NCBI GenBank assembly: GCA_013339765.2
Contig: CM023454.1
Location: 150,756,480 to 150,820,479, forward strand
Origin: Haemaphysalis longicornis
Taxonomy: Eukaryota; Arthropoda; Arachnida; Ixodida; Ixodidae
Direction of reading: 5' to 3'
Length of the DNA: 64,000 bases
The position numbers were made by a program, and so were the translations under genes. Under the pieces are notes generated by a model, which saw only the letters and a list, made by a program, of their open reading frames with translations, ran no database searches and was not told the origin of the DNA. Of the stretch, positions 43,396 through 55,859 are shown piece after piece; the stretch's first letter is position 1, and each line of letters starts with the position of its first letter.

Positions 43396-44510
43396 GACCT
43401 ACAGGCAGAGCCTATAACATTTTCCTCCGATCACTGCATGACACCGGAACCGAACACCGTGCTGCTGTAAGGATCGCCAACGATCATGTCACCCCGCCAC
43501 CCCGCGCAACGTTGATGGTAAGCGTCTACTGTGAAGATGCGGTTTCTGACGTCGACGCTATCGTAGAGTGACCAAAGGCTGCTTCTCGGCCGCGGTGTCT
43601 CTGCCGCAAGAGTTATTGCGCGGTTTAAGCAACGCCAATCCCACGATTTGGTTACTAATTTCACCGACGAGTACCAGCATTTAAACAAGCGCGCTGCAAT
43701 TGCGTTCCTCGAAGAAGAACGCAAGAAGCACGTGACGTGATCGCTGGTCGTCGAATTTGAACCCGCACCCGACGATACCTTCAAGCTTCCAAATCCCTTC
43801 GACGTGAATCCGGCGTTACCACAATCAGAACGGGACAAATTATTAGCTTTTCTGCCTCGCTACAGGGAGTGCTTTCGTCGAACTCAAAACTACGTCAGAC
43901 ACCTCTAGCGAAGCACCGAATAATAACCGAAGATGGAGCCCTACCTACCCGACAGTCACCGTACCGCGTCTCTTCACACAATCCATGCGGACTCAAGTCG
44001 ACGACATGCTCAGCGGACACATTATACAGCCATCGAAAGACCCCTGGGTGCGCCGGCCGTACTGGTGAAGAAAAAAAAAGCACATTGAGATTTTGTGTTG
44101 ACTACCGGCGACTAAACACCAAGCAGGGCGTGTACCCCCTGCTACGAGTCGACAACACCCTCGACCATCTCTGCCATGCGAAGTACTTCTCATCGATGGA
44201 TCTGAAGACCGGCTACTGGCAAACTGAAGTGGACGAGAGAGACCGAGAGAACACCGCATTTAAACCCCGGACGGTAATACGAGTTCAAGGTGATGCCGTT
44301 TGGGCTGTGCGCGGCCGCCAGCAATGTTTCAAAGAGTCATGGACACTGTGCTAGCTGGCCTGAAGTGGCACACTGGCCTCGTATACCTCGACGACGTTGC
44401 GGTATTCGCCCGGACTTTCGACGAACACCTTGCAAGGTTGGAGTCAGTACTCGATTCGCTCGTCGGGGTTAACGCTGAAGCCTGAAAATTGCCGCGTCGC
44501 TTACGAGGAG
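43396..44510 (+). pseudogene. Gypsy element: reverse transcriptase
   Basis: Frames in turn give HRIITEDGALPTRQSPYRVS, LRFCVDYRRLN, AKYFSSMDLKTGYWQTEVDE and the intact palm motif HTGLVYLDDVAVFARTFDEH. At least four frame shifts occur, so no continuous pol exists. Confidence 0.8.
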
Positions 44511-45190
44511 CTCAAGTTTTTGGGCCGTCGTCAACGCCGCGGTAATCCTACCTGACCCGGCAAAAACTTCAGCTACTGCGAACTTCCCAAGGCCGAAAGA
44601 AGAAGGGCGTGTGAAGATTTTTTCGGACTGTGCGCATACTACCGGCGCTTCGTCGCAAACTTCGCACGCATTGCAGAGCCACTCACGTTCTTGACGAAAG
44701 ATAGCACCCCTTTCAGCTGCGAAAGCGACCAAGAAAAGGCACTCTGCGAGCTGCAAAAACACCTGCAAAGCCGCCCGTGCTCGGTCATTTCGACGAAGAC
44801 GCCGAAACGGAAATGCACACGGACGCCAGTGATGTAGGCTTGGGTGCCGTCCTCGTCCAAAAACATAGGCGGTTGCGAAGAAGTAATCGCCTTTGCCAGC
44901 CGTGGTCTGTCGACGGAGGATAAAACTACTCGCGGGGTCTGAAAAAGAGTGCTTCGCTATTATATGGGCAATTTCAAAATTTCGCCCATACGTGTACGGT
45001 AGACCATTTAACGTTGTGACAGACCACCATGCGCTGTGTTGGCTCGCCAATTTGAAGGACCCATCAGGCCGTCTTGGGCGGTAGTGCTTCCGCCTGCACG
45101 AGTTCGACGTTACAAAAGTCTATAAATCCGGCAAGAAACACTCCGACGCCGACTCCCTGTCGCGCGCTCCCGTCGACCCACCACCACAAG
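44511..45190 (+). pseudogene. Gypsy element: RT connection and RNase H
   Basis: A HTDASDVGLGAVLVQK-type strand is followed by KECFAIIWAISKFRPYVYG and VVTDHHALCWLANLKDPSGR, the usual RNase H order. A short tail similar to KSGKKHSDADSLSR appears in a shifted frame near 45130. Confidence 0.75.
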
Positions 45191-46443
45191 ACTGATGAAG
45201 ACAGCGCGTTCTTCGGAGTCGTGACGGAGAGCGACCTAGCCGCCCAGCAGCGTGCTGACCCCGACTTACGCATCATAATCGACTACCTCGAAGGATGCAA
45301 CGTTGCCGTCCCTAGGTCCTTCAAACGCAATCTACCAGCATTCAGCCTGAAAAACTCAGTTCTTGTGAAGAAGAATTACAGTCCCGGAACGAGAACGAAT
45401 TATCTTCTTGTGATCCCCGCAGACCTTCGTGACGAAATTAGGAAGCGTGCCACGACGACCCGTCTTCCGGACCTCTCGTCACAGCCCGCACAACAGGACA
45501 AATCAAGGCGAAGTACTTTACTGGCCCCGCCTTACATCCGACGTCATCCACTACGTCCGGAGCTGCCGTGACTGCCAGCGAAGAAAAACTCCACCGACGA
45601 GACCCGCCAGACTTCTGCAGCCGATCGCCGTCCCATCGAGGCCCTTCGAATAGATTGCAATGGACCTTCTGGGCCCGTTCCCTGACTGAGCGACTGACTA
45701 CATGACGTGGGCTACGCGGAGACCGCCGCTCTTCCGAGGGGGACTGCACAAGAAGCCGCAAACTTCTTCATGAACCAAGTTGTGCTGCGACATGGAGCCC
45801 CGGAAGTCCTAATCATTGACCGCGGAACGGCCTTTACAGCGGAGCTGAAGCAAGGAATATTACGCTGCAGCAACACGGATCACCGAAGAACGACGGCGTA
45901 CCACCCCCAAACGAACGGACTAATGGAACGCCTGAACAAGACAATCGCGGATATGCTGTCCATGTACGTCGACGTTGAACATATTGGGACGAAGTCCTAC
46001 CGTATGTCACGTTCGCGTACAACAGGGCTATCCAGGAAAATACGCAGATGACACCGTTCGAGCTTGTCTACGGAAGACGGCCGACTACAATGCTTTACGC
46101 CATGCTTCCGCATGTAGAATACGACGACCTCAACCCCGACGTCCAAGGATACCTTCAGCGTGCGGAGAAGGCCCGCCAGCTCGCTCGAGTTCGTACAACG
46201 GACGAGCAGCTGGTGGATGCCGGGCGCTACCACCTTCGACGCCAAATACCACCCAGGGGATCGTGTTTGGGTTTGGACTCCCATCCGACGACGCGGACTC
46301 GTGAGAATCTTCTGCGACAGTATTTCGGACCCTATCAGATTCTACGACGTGTCGGCCAACTTACCTGCGAGGTGATCCCCGATGAAGATTCCGGAATATC
46401 GCGACGACGCACACAGTCCGAAGTTGTCCACGTGGTTTGTTGA
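45191..46443 (+). pseudogene. Gypsy element: integrase
   Basis: The zinc-binding part ends with WPRLTSDVIHYVRSCRDCQR. The core contains NQVVLRHGAPEVLIIDRGTA and the TAYHPQTNGLMERLNKTIA block with the catalytic Glu position. The C-terminal part has MTPFELVYGRRPTTML and YFGPYQILRRVGQLTCEV. Frame breaks occur near 45690, 46020 and 46230. Confidence 0.85.
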
Positions 46444-46525
46444 AACCTTACTATGCAAGATGGCGGACTTTTGTTGTCGTTTGTTCGGAGTGTGTTTTAT
46501 TTTAGCATCGGGTCGATTCCCTCTT

Positions 46526-46690
46526 AGAGGGAGGGGGGGGGGGTGGTAATGCCGCGAACCATGTATGGATTTGTTTATTTATTGTTTGTTTTTACTGCCC
46601 GGCCACGCCCGGCTATGTTATCGGTGTCCCAAGCTGAGCGCTTCTTCCATTCTTTATTTTTATGCCGCACGGGCTATGTCATTCAAATAG
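46526..46690 (+). repeat. Polypurine tract and start of the Gypsy 3' LTR (truncated)
   Basis: A G-rich polypurine tract (AGAGGGAGGGGG...) at 46526-46543 is followed by TGGTAATGCCGCGAACC, the expected LTR start. Only about 145 bp remain before the LINE fragment. The 5' LTR is absent. Confidence 0.55.
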
Positions 46691-46729
46691 AAGTGTGAAC
46701 AAGCGCCTTGCGGCGCTTTGTTCACACTT
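46691..46729. repeat. Near-perfect hairpin at the Gypsy/LINE junction
   Basis: AAGTGTGAACAA pairs with TTGTTCACACTT, and inside it GCGCC pairs with GGCGC around a TTGC loop, with one unpaired T. The right half is in-frame LINE sequence, the left half its inverted copy. Confidence 0.75.
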
Positions 46730-47710
46730 AAATATTGGCTCCACCAGGCGCCGCCTCCACTGAAGAACCTGGCATACACTTCGCTTGTGCGATCATTACT
46801 AGAATATATGGTAACATTAATTTGGTCACCCTTCACTAAACAACAAATAACTAAAACTCGAAGGAATACAAAGAAAACCAGTTTGGTTCATATACAATTG
46901 GTACAGACTTGCAGATTCACCAACCGAACTACTAAAAAATGCTGGTTTACTTACCATAAGGAATCGAACACGACTAGCACGTGCAAAATTTATGCATCCG
47001 CTAATTCACGGTCATTTCAACATTGATATATCTGCCTACATCACGTTTGATCAAAGTAGAACGACACGCCTAAAACACTCAATGAGACTAAACGAATATT
47101 CATTTAACACAAATTGCTTTAAGTACTCTTTTTTCCGTTAGCAATTACTGAATGGAATCAACTAGATCCGAAAATCTCGAGCAGTAACCAATTAAATAAA
47201 TTTTTAACACTGGTTGCAAACGAACTTAACAAAATGCAAGGGGAAACAGTTAGGTGATGTTCGTTTGTGTATTTGTGTGTATATTTTACCCCACTGATTA
47301 TGTACTCTTAAGTTACGCTTCAGATGAAATACCCTTCAGTATTGTACGTTGCACTTAAAAAATTATTCCTGAGCTCAAATACTCTGTTTTCAGATCATGT
47401 TCTTTGTACTTATATTACACTTCTCTTACTAAATTCTTTACCCATGCTGTACTTTTGCTTATCATTGTTTGCGTTACATTTATCAATAGTTCATACAATT
47501 TTCCAGTATGTGAATTCGCTTTGTACTTGCACGTTATTAGTAACCCACATGTTTGAATCCTGTTCTGATTTTGTTCTGTTAATCCGATTCTGTTACTAGA
47601 TTTCAATTGTTAATGTGTGTGTTTTATTGTATACCTACTCTGTAACTTTATGTCTCAAGCCCTTCCTGCGAAAATCCCTGATGGGATTGGCAGTATGTTT
47701 AAATAAATTA

Positions 47711-47753
<43 letters not shown>

Positions 47754-47765
47754 ATTAAATCAATA
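46700..47765 (+). pseudogene. CR1-like LINE 3' end with (AAATA)n tail
   Basis: ORF2 thumb and C-terminus: TLKYWLHQAPPPLKNLAY and LVRSLLEYMVTLIWSPFTK, then, after a frame shift, LLTIRNRTRLARAKF and LAITEWNQLDPKISSS. A long AT-rich 3' UTR ends in AAATAAATAAATA repeats (47700-47765). 5'-truncated: the RT catalytic core is missing. Confidence 0.75.
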
Positions 47766-50143
47766 AATAAGCAGACTGTTTCGCCCTGACGTCACTAGCC
47801 GAGAATAATCTTCTTTGATCTACAATGTTCTGGATGTAAATCGACGGTTCCAGAAACACTCGCACCAAAACATAAAAGCCAAGAAGCCTGCAGAGCAGAC
47901 GCCACGGCATTTGATTCACCGAGATTCGCCTAAGCACGTCACTTTGTTGACTGCTGCTTCGCCGCCTGCGTATTATTTGGGTTGTTAGGAGAGCACAAGT
48001 TCGCTCGCTCCAATAAACTTGTTTTTCCTTTAAGACAGCTGTGTGCTCTTTGTCTGCGTGACAATATGAAGGCCAAGGCCCTACGACCTTTTTTGTGTTT
48101 GAAGATGTTCTTCTACAGTGGGAATTGCCTTTTGCGCGACGGAAAAACTCACTACAGGGAACGCGCGAAGCAGAACCTTTCGTCAAGTCCAGCCCCAAAA
48201 CAGCGGACTTGCACTTGCCTTTCCGTCTCTGCAGAGTTAAGATCGTGGTTCCCGTAGCGCAGGTGCGGCGCTTCCTCGGATGCGCTTCGACAGTGACAAG
48301 AAGTAGCGGCGAAATTTGCATTCGGAAGCCACAAACAAGATGCACTTCCTATCGGGATGATCGACTTGTGCAATGATTTGTGCACTTTTCAGCAGTCTTT
48401 ATTTGCCCAAAATGCGGGTTGTTGACCACGATTCAAAATACTTTGGCCCACATAAATACACTCCGCCACAACACGACAGTCACAAGCGCGATTCAACAAC
48501 TGATCCATGGCATTAGACCCAACTGAAGATTAAGTGCGGACGCGTTCGACAAATATATCTGAAGCAAACGATTTCACAAGCACTCCGGGAACCTTCTGCT
48601 GCACGGATCGCAAACGAAATATACGCAGCGATCCTAACCAAAACGAAATGTCCTGACCAAAATGCACTACAAAAATAAATGTGCGACTATATTTCTTGCC
48701 GTGGGGTTTGACCTACGGGTAGTGGATACTTGCGAAAGTGGGACAGTGCTAACACGCAAAGAAAACGAGGTGACAAACACACGCACCGTCATTCCTCTTG
48801 AATCTGCGCGTCTCAAAAAAGGACTCACCTGATCACATTCTCGTGGGACAACTAGTTCATGTCCCACTGGCTTAAAAAGCATCGCCAGGCAATGTGAAAC
48901 GTAGTTGTTCTACAGGTTAACCGGCTGTTTGTTGCTTCAAAAATATTGGTGCTTTTTGCTTCATTGCATTGCAGCCTTAAAAATCATAATGATTGTTAGA
49001 AATGGGCCCGTTCCGTAAATGAAATAAACAATAAATCTCTGGTTAATAAATAAATAAAAATAAAAAAATAAATACAAAATAAATAAAAAAGGAGCGCCTA
49101 CCCTGCATTAAATACAGAAGCAAAATTGTTTTTAGCGTCTATTTTACATTTCAGTGCATATTATTAGTTAATAGAAGCAACTCTGCCCCGTTAGGAACGT
49201 TTCTATGAATCTGTAAAACGTTGCATATTGGGAACGGTATTTGAGTTCGTGGGGGATGGATTAGTAAGTCTCATTGGAATACGACGAGGTGAGTGCCCTT
49301 TAACTAATGCGCTTAAACCACATTTGCTCTAAACAAACGCTGACAAATTTAGGCAGAGACATTACAAAGAAGCAATGGAAGAAGCAAGAAATTGTAATAA
49401 TTGTAAACGTGCCTGTCACTCACATCAAAGACAGAAACATTTTACCGCATGGATATGCTATAAAATTTGTTCACCTTCACGCGAAGCCTTGAGAAGCCCT
49501 CTGCTAGTGTGCTTCCAGCACACATAAAAAAAATCCGAATGAAGTGAGGGGAAAAAATCTCACCATCCCAGAGCTGCATCAGCAGCTTACGGGGAGTCTA
49601 TTGGCCAGCGGCACGCAGAGCAGTGGATTCCACACGGTTCTCAACAATCCGACAACAGAGCGTATCACCCGCCCGCAGTGGCGCACAGGCCTTATGCTAC
49701 TGAAACCAAAGACGTGAGTTGGATCGCGGAGTCGGTGGCTGCTTTACAGATGGAGCCGTAAAGTGAAAACGCCCGTCGGCACAAGTTTGGAATACCCAAG
49801 TGGTCAAAACTAATCGGAGCCACTCCCTGCCCGGGTGTAGCTTGAACGCGCTAGCCCTCAGAATGTTAACTGAGCGTGTTCACCTCACCAGGACATTCTA
49901 CACTGGCTGCACGAAGGAACGGACCATTGGTGTTGAGGCTTTGGAACAGTACTTTCTGTCCCTTCGCGAGCACGTGCAACCACGACGCCAAAGTGTCTAC
50001 AGTGCCTTTTATTTCGGACGGCCACCCTGAAATGCCCCACTCAGTCAGGCGAGCTCCAATCGGCATCGTTGATGCTGGTGAGCTTCCATTGCACTGCACG
50101 CGGTTTTTATTAGATTTTAGGTGGCTGGAGCTGCTGTTTGACA
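47766..50143. other. No gene recognised; A/T simple repeat at 49035-49092
   Basis: Short open frames overlap on both strands at 47.8-48.4 kb without recognisable content. An AAATAAATA-type run at about 49035-49092 could be the tail of another retroelement. Nothing else is supported. Confidence 0.55.
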
Positions 50144-50815
50144 AGGAGTACTGACACGAATTTTCCTGTTACGTTGTTTTCGCTTCTATGCGTGCCCTAC
50201 CATCCCACTAATCATAGAATGACACTATCAGACGGTCGAGCGCAAGCGTAAACATTCACTACGGAGTCGTTTATTCGTGTCAGTTCGGTTTCGACAAAAT
50301 GAACGTCGAGCGGCCGCCATGACAGTAGGTATTACGTGACGTCACCATTCTTGCCGTAGCGCTGCAGCTCTGGACGCGCGCGCGCCTCCGTCGCCTTCGT
50401 GTGTGTGCGTGCCCTCGCCCTCGTCAAGCGCTTGGGCGCGTCGACACGAGGACGCGTGTGGAATCGAGCGCGCGGGCGCGTGCGTGTGGTTACCGCTTTA
50501 ACCGTCTCTACGCGCCCGGCCAGCATTGCCGTCAGTCCCAAAACCATGACATGTACACACCCCTAGAGGAGCGCGCGCCAACCACAGCGAGCGCGTCGGC
50601 TTCGTCCGGAGCCCTGACGTCGGCAGTTTGGGGCAAGTAGCAGATGATGTCACGTCGGCCGCTGTGGGCTTTCTGGTGCGGGCGAAGATTAAAAGGGATT
50701 TAAAATATGCTACGCCGAACGGTTACTGTCGACTCTTACTGGGAGATATCTCATGATAAAAAGGAAGCAATTTTACATACTTATCTCAGCTTTGCAATTT
50801 CGTGTCAGTACTCCT
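50144..50815. mobile_element. TTAA-type MITE with CpG-rich core
   Basis: Ends AGGAGTACTGACACGAA (50144) and the same inverted at 50815. The right end is followed by TTAA (50816-50819), the left is not. The core around 50330-50640 is strongly CpG-rich with a perfect TGACGTCA (50337-50344) and a run of CGCG words. No coding frame is convincing. Confidence 0.6.
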
Positions 50816-50892
50816 TTAACAAGCATTTGCCTGTGGAATTGCAGACACTGCCAGAAAACCCCAAACATATATAGACATTGAACCCCTTCAAT

Positions 50893-51235
50893 AGGGGTCA
50901 GCAACGTGTGGCCCGCCGTCCGATGCGGCTCACGGGACAGTATTATACGGCTCCGGCACGAAGTCAACCACCCCCCAGCCCCTCCTCCAATCATCACTTC
51001 GGACATGGCAGTTTTGACCTTCTGAGAGTTTTGTAAATTGCAACCTTGTGACATGCGTGTTCCAAATAAACGATTTATATTCCGGTTTTCTACATTATGT
51101 CAAGTGGCCGAAAATTTTCTCTTTGCCTGGAAAGATCCCCCCCCCCCCCCCCCCCCCGGTCTGTGCTGCGGCCCCCCGCCATGTCGGCCTTGTGCAACTC
51201 GGCCCTGCACCTCAAAAACGTAGCAGAACTGTGAG
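50893..51235. mobile_element. Possible hAT-type MITE remnant
   Basis: AGGGGTCAGCAACGTGTGGC followed by CCGCCGTCCGATGCGGC resembles the CAGGGGTC(G/A)GCAACCT...GGCCCG ends of a common animal hAT group. The opposite end is unclear; a C homopolymer and a GGCCCTGC-rich segment lie at 51140-51215. The family is inferred from memory. Confidence 0.3.
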
Positions 51236-52614
51236 CTACATTAAGCACACTGACGAAGTAATTAAAAATCAAGCTTACCTAAATCTTGCTAAATTCTGTG
51301 AATTGGGTTTACTGTGTTAGTATCTCCCGTCATCCTGCGTGACTTAACATATTTTAGAACAGAGGGCTCCCTATCCCTGCATAAACATTTTCACCATATT
51401 ATTTACGGCTGTTATATAAAAGCTTTGCAGTTACAGAAATGGGTCACCCAAAAAGGTTCTTTTAGAAATGCAGTTTCTACCCAATTTTAGACCAATTTAG
51501 AAATTCAATTTCTGTCCGAACAATCGGCAGGACTTTCCATAACATAAAAGACATTTTATAATGTGCATCTCTACCTATAATCACCACATGCAACAGCCAC
51601 AATCTTTCTCAAATGTGCAAAAAATATCAAACCAGCGTGGTCAAAATATCAAAATAGTCAAAATATCCAACAAGATCTTGGAAGTGTCAAAAAGACCCTT
51701 AAGATCTTCGAATTAGATTATGTTCCAGTACGGCGTGGCAAGACCCTAAATCTTTGACATAATTTCGAAGGGTGCATGAACTGTGCAAACGTTTCTGCTG
51801 TGTTTTTCATTCTCTTGGCTTAATATGAAAAATTCTGCGCATTATAATTGTATTGAGCTTATTCCAGACGCAAAAAAAAGTACATTGACGCACATCTTTA
51901 CAAAAAGAGCCTGTTAGCCGCACGACGTCCCAAACGCCACTTTTTCTCTTACTTCAAATAGAACCCGCGAAGAGAAGAACTGCAAATAGAACTCGCAGCA
52001 CATGCCGTTTCCCGTCATAGGACACATTAAAAAATACGGTCCTCAGTGGAACATATTCTTCATATGGAAACATGGCTTTAAAAGTCTCGTTTTTTTGGCC
52101 TTGATTTTGATTTGGTATGCGTGCAACATTTTTTTTTTCTGTTGGAATAGGGACCAGGGTATGCCTTTTTTGTCATCACTGCAACCATAGTCCTGGCGCG
52201 ACAGATCCGGGACGCCACCACACTTAAGATACACAAATGTCACAAGAGTCACTGCGCACGGAGTCACTGCTGTCTCACAAAACACTGCTGTCTCACAAGA
52301 CGAAGTAGTTCTGATTTCTTATCCTGCCATAAGTGAATGTCCTTGCCGGCTATTCAGAGTTCATTGTACCATTTGCAAGCTGCACGCAGGAAGGTATTTC
52401 GAAACGAACAACTCTGAAAGAAGTGGGCTGCGTCTTCTTTTCACAGGTTCCCCAGGGAACGGTTCGCGCACTTGCAGGAAAACGGTTGTTGGGGTGAGGG
52501 AAGAGGCGCCTCACTAAACTAAGATACTTCGGCGCCGATTGTTCCACACTTAGGCTGCGCAACTTCCACAATATAGTCATTCTTGTCCACGCTCTTATTT
52601 TCCGGATCCCCCTG
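51236..52614. other. No gene recognised
   Basis: AT-rich sequence. From its position it lies just beyond the stop codon of the CUB/LDLa gene and may hold its 3' UTR. I see no unambiguous poly(A) signal. Confidence 0.5.
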
Positions 52615-53250
52615 TCATATGTTTTCCATTGGAACGTCCTCACATCCCGCAGGCCGCGAAGATGAAGACTCCTTGCATTTTCGAAACTGGCAGGAGCGCC
52701 TCATCAACACGAGCGTTGCTAACGCTACGAAAAATATTGCAACAGCACCCTACGCAGCCTAGCACCACGGGAAACCGTTGGGAACCTAGAGCAGTTCTCT
52801 GGCACTTCGTCGTAACCTGACGGGGCAGTGTTTCGCGCCGTCGCACCAAAGCTCTGGGCTGATGCACGCGTCCAACTCCGGGCATTCGTAGAGACAGTCG
52901 ACATTCCTTAATGACTGGCCCGCACTTGTCGTCATAAATGGGCGTGTCACCTCCATCCAACGTATTTTAAACGACGGGGAAACTGCCCGTGCACACAGTT
53001 TCGAGCATTAGCCGCTCTGGCCTTGCCAAACGCTGCCGCTTTCTTTCTTGAGGGTGTACCATTCGACCAAGAGGGTGAGAAAATGTCTACCGAAACTTGG
53101 CTTTCCTCCGTTGTAATACCCACGTCAGGGTATGCACAAATGATAATCGTTTGCTCAATTCGTCGCCCCGAATGCACAAGTAGGCGACTGTCACCACATT
53201 CTCGAACTTCCCGTTTGCCACCCTGCCACTTTTAGATAGAGAAACTTGTC
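52615..53250 (-). CDS. Culd: CUB/LDLa membrane protein, C-terminal part (LDLa, transmembrane, cytoplasmic tail)
   Basis: The minus strand gives an LDLa module, NVDCLYECPELDAC, ISPELWCDGAKHC, then GYDEVPENC (about 52905-52790). A transmembrane helix follows (GAVAIFFVALATLVLM, 52749-52702), then a basic juxtamembrane RRSCQFRKCKESSSSR and the stop at 52615-52617 after DVPMENI. Reading LDLa through needs one C fewer in a CCCC run, and one more frame change is needed before the helix. CUB domains plus one LDLa and a single helix is the Culd layout (Drosophila Culd acts in photoreceptor endocytosis). Orthology is inferred. Confidence 0.6.
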
Positions 53251-53259
53251 AGGGGACGC

Positions 53260-54469
53260 TTCCAGAAGCCAACGACAAATCGCCTAAGAACGCCAGAACG
53301 GTAAGCCCCCTACACCAGGGTTCATAGGTTCGTATACATCCGACTGAAAATTTGGTGAAAGATCTGCTTCGCCCACGTTTCCTCTGAGAAGGCCGGGTGT
53401 CTCCTCCGCAGTCCGCCGGAGGCAGGAACTCGTAATTGCCCTCAAAACGAAATTCGTAAAGTCTTCTCGCACTGTCATGCCTTTGACAGTGAATGTAAGC
53501 AGGGACCTCACTTCCTATTGATGTTATCTCCAGCGGGGATTGCAAACACGCTGGAGTTGCTGCAGATGCACCCCACCTGAATCGTTAGGGCCAGCCAATA
53601 TTCGGTAATACGAATCTCACCGTACCGCTGCTTTCCAATCAAGTCAAATGGACTGACAACTTCTGGTCGATATAACGGCATCCCGTAGCGTAGCAGGTTC
53701 GGATCGTAAACTGTTGAACATCCGTCGGAAGCCAGGTACACCTTCTCAAAGCGAAGCCGCACCCGCTGTGACGAAGTTCCTTGGAAGCTGGTAGGTGCAC
53801 TGAAGTTCCTGCTGCCCCCCTCTGCCGTAGAAGAACGTATTCCTTGGTGACGCGATGCGACCACGGGATTTGGTCCTGCTCCTGAATCGCGTAACACCGG
53901 CTGTTGTCGGCAGGAGCTCCGTTCTGGGAGGTGTCTATGAACTCGTAGCGGGCCACAAAGGAGCCCGTCTTACGCCACATCTGCGTTTGCAAAAACCTTA
54001 TATCGGAGGGCCATCTTGGCAGCTGCTCGACAGGTAGCTTTCCACTCGGAACGTGGCACGGCCGCGGGGGCAGAAGGCCAGGGTAATCATTGGCGTGGGG
54101 CTGCACATTCGAGGCGTTGATTTCTCGCAGTACCGTCCAATGAGCCGTGCCGGAAAACTCTGGTTGGCGTCGTTGCTGTCTTGAATGCGGCCCCGGTCTT
54201 GGCCAATGTGACCGAGGAATGCTGATCCAGTGTCCCCATCGAATACGGGCGAGTCGTACACTTCCAGTTGACTGACGTCGCACTTTTCAACGCCAGACCA
54301 CGGTTGCTTGTCCGGCACAAAGTAGCTGGTGAAATACAGCCACACTCGATCGAAGCGGGAGCGGCCCTGGAACTGAAACGTGCACACTGTGTTGTCTGGC
54401 ATGGTGTGTCTTGGTGTGTACACCGTTCCAGATCGTCCTTCAGTGCTGTCCAGGACGAAATTGCAGGAC
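53260..54469 (-). CDS. Culd: CUB/LDLa membrane protein, middle CUB domains (frame-broken)
   Basis: After a good acceptor (TTTTTATGATTTCAG, complement of 54484-54470) the frame opens SCNFVLDSTEGRSGTVYTPR, then TVCTFQFQGRSRFDRVWLYF, DVSQLEVYDSPVFDGD and ARLIGRYCEKSTPRMC. These are CUB-type strands with paired cysteines. In other frames it continues with GSFVARYEFIDTSQNGAPA, SQRVRLRFEKVYLASDGC and EGNYEFLPPADCGG. At least four frame changes occur within 900 bp although each segment is well conserved in type. Either the gene is decayed or the assembly carries indels. Confidence 0.65.
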
Positions 54470-54484
54470 CTGAAATCATAAAAA

Positions 54485-55275
54485 GAACGCACAAAAACAC
54501 CATCAGTTTTAACAGCACTGTGCATGGACACCTAATAGCTAACACAAGAACCTTCGAAAAGCTACACGAACTTTCATTATTTACGAGTAAAAAAGACAGA
54601 GAAAAGCGACCTCTAAGCGCACAGTTTCCAAGACTTTGTTGGAGTACAGGTCTCGTCGATAAACGGCCGCTGGACGAGCACTACGAAAACAGTCGATAGA
54701 AAAACAACAAAACAAGGTAAGGTTCTGTAAGTGCCATAGCTATTCATCACTGTTCTTGCGAGAAATACCGTTGAAAATACATACCGTGCCTTCCCCCTTC
54801 ACAATAGCCGTGTAGACGTTTTGGCACGCTTCATTACTTTTTACCCTCCCCACGGACATTGGGGTAGGAAGGGAAGTACACGGGCTTTGTGATACGACAT
54901 CAAGACCTTACTATTCGTTTGTTGGCAGAGTGTGCGAGCATGTATTGAAGAAAAGACAATTGATGAAGCCTCCTTTCGTAAACATAATGGGATGGAATGT
55001 CCGATGAACGCATTTCTGGAGGTACATACGCGTAGTGAGAGCACGTACGTGGATGTTCAAAACAAGGTGTGCATTCAAAAAACAGGTGGTATGCATCGGA
55101 TTCGAAGGTGGCCCCGGGTTTGAATGCAGTGTTTTTTTAGTAAGGTGACAGACTTGGGAAAATCACAGCTAGAAGGAGTGTGCTAAGAATCTTCAGATGC
55201 GGTTGGACGATTCTTTGGTACTAGGCAATGACACGGAAATAGAAACGTTCAGTGCACCGTCGTACACAGGTCACC
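54485..55275. other. Intron sequence, no gene recognised
   Basis: Lies between CUB exons on the minus strand. No coding or repeat structure is recognised before the MITE at 55280. Confidence 0.5.
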
Positions 55276-55793
55276 TTAAAGGAGCCATGAAGACAAAATA
55301 CAAGTTGGGTTATTAGAAAGAACTGCTTAGTTGCGATAACAATGATACCAATATCATCGCAATCTTCGAACAAATAACGGAGATATTAAAGAAAAACGTG
55401 TGAAGCAGTCGCGACCCCCCTAGCCAATTTCCCGCAACTTTTTGTATCACGTCACGGAACCTTTTTGTGCGATTAGCGGCCATCTAACTGACCTGTCGCG
55501 ATGACACATGACTGGACGTCGGTAATGGGGCCTCTAGTTCCATTTGACCGCATCACTTCAATGCTAACGTGCAGTTAACGCACTGAAAATTATGTTTTAT
55601 TGTTGGCCCGTATGAACGTCATTCTTGCTCATAACACGTCACTGTGGCGCAAAATTTGAAAGTTTGTCAATACTACTTGCTATTTTTTTGTTAAAAAACA
55701 TCTTTTGGGGACTGTTAATAAGCTGAGTGAGATACTGAATCCTAGTTCTTTCAAATTACACGAAGCTGTATTCTGTCTTCATGGCTCCTTTAA
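55276..55793. mobile_element. piggyBac-like MITE, 510 bp, TTAA-flanked
   Basis: Element 55280-55789. Ends AGGAGCCATGAAGACA and its inverse match for about 25 bp with one difference. TTAA flanks it exactly on both sides (55276-55279, 55790-55793). No coding capacity. Its first bases AGGAG are shared with the element at 50144. Confidence 0.8.
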
Positions 55794-55859
55794 AAGGGAG
55801 CCATGGCCTAAACATCACATTTGAGATGCCAAAGAAAACAGTTTACAATCCCTAGTTGT

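Noticed and set aside
47755..48385. Overlapping open frames on both strands (up to 196 codons)
   Set aside because: No domain, no splice sites and no repeat support. Both strands are open, as expected by chance in balanced sequence.
51136..51157. Long C homopolymer as a functional element
   Set aside because: Similar C runs occur at 19.28, 27.72 and 28.23 kb in repeats. Most likely simple sequence tied to transposon ends.
53639..54283. 214-codon minus-strand open frame over the CUB block
   Set aside because: Only part of it (residues around GSFVARYEFIDTSQ) is real CUB sequence. The rest is an out-of-frame reading of neighbouring CUB segments.
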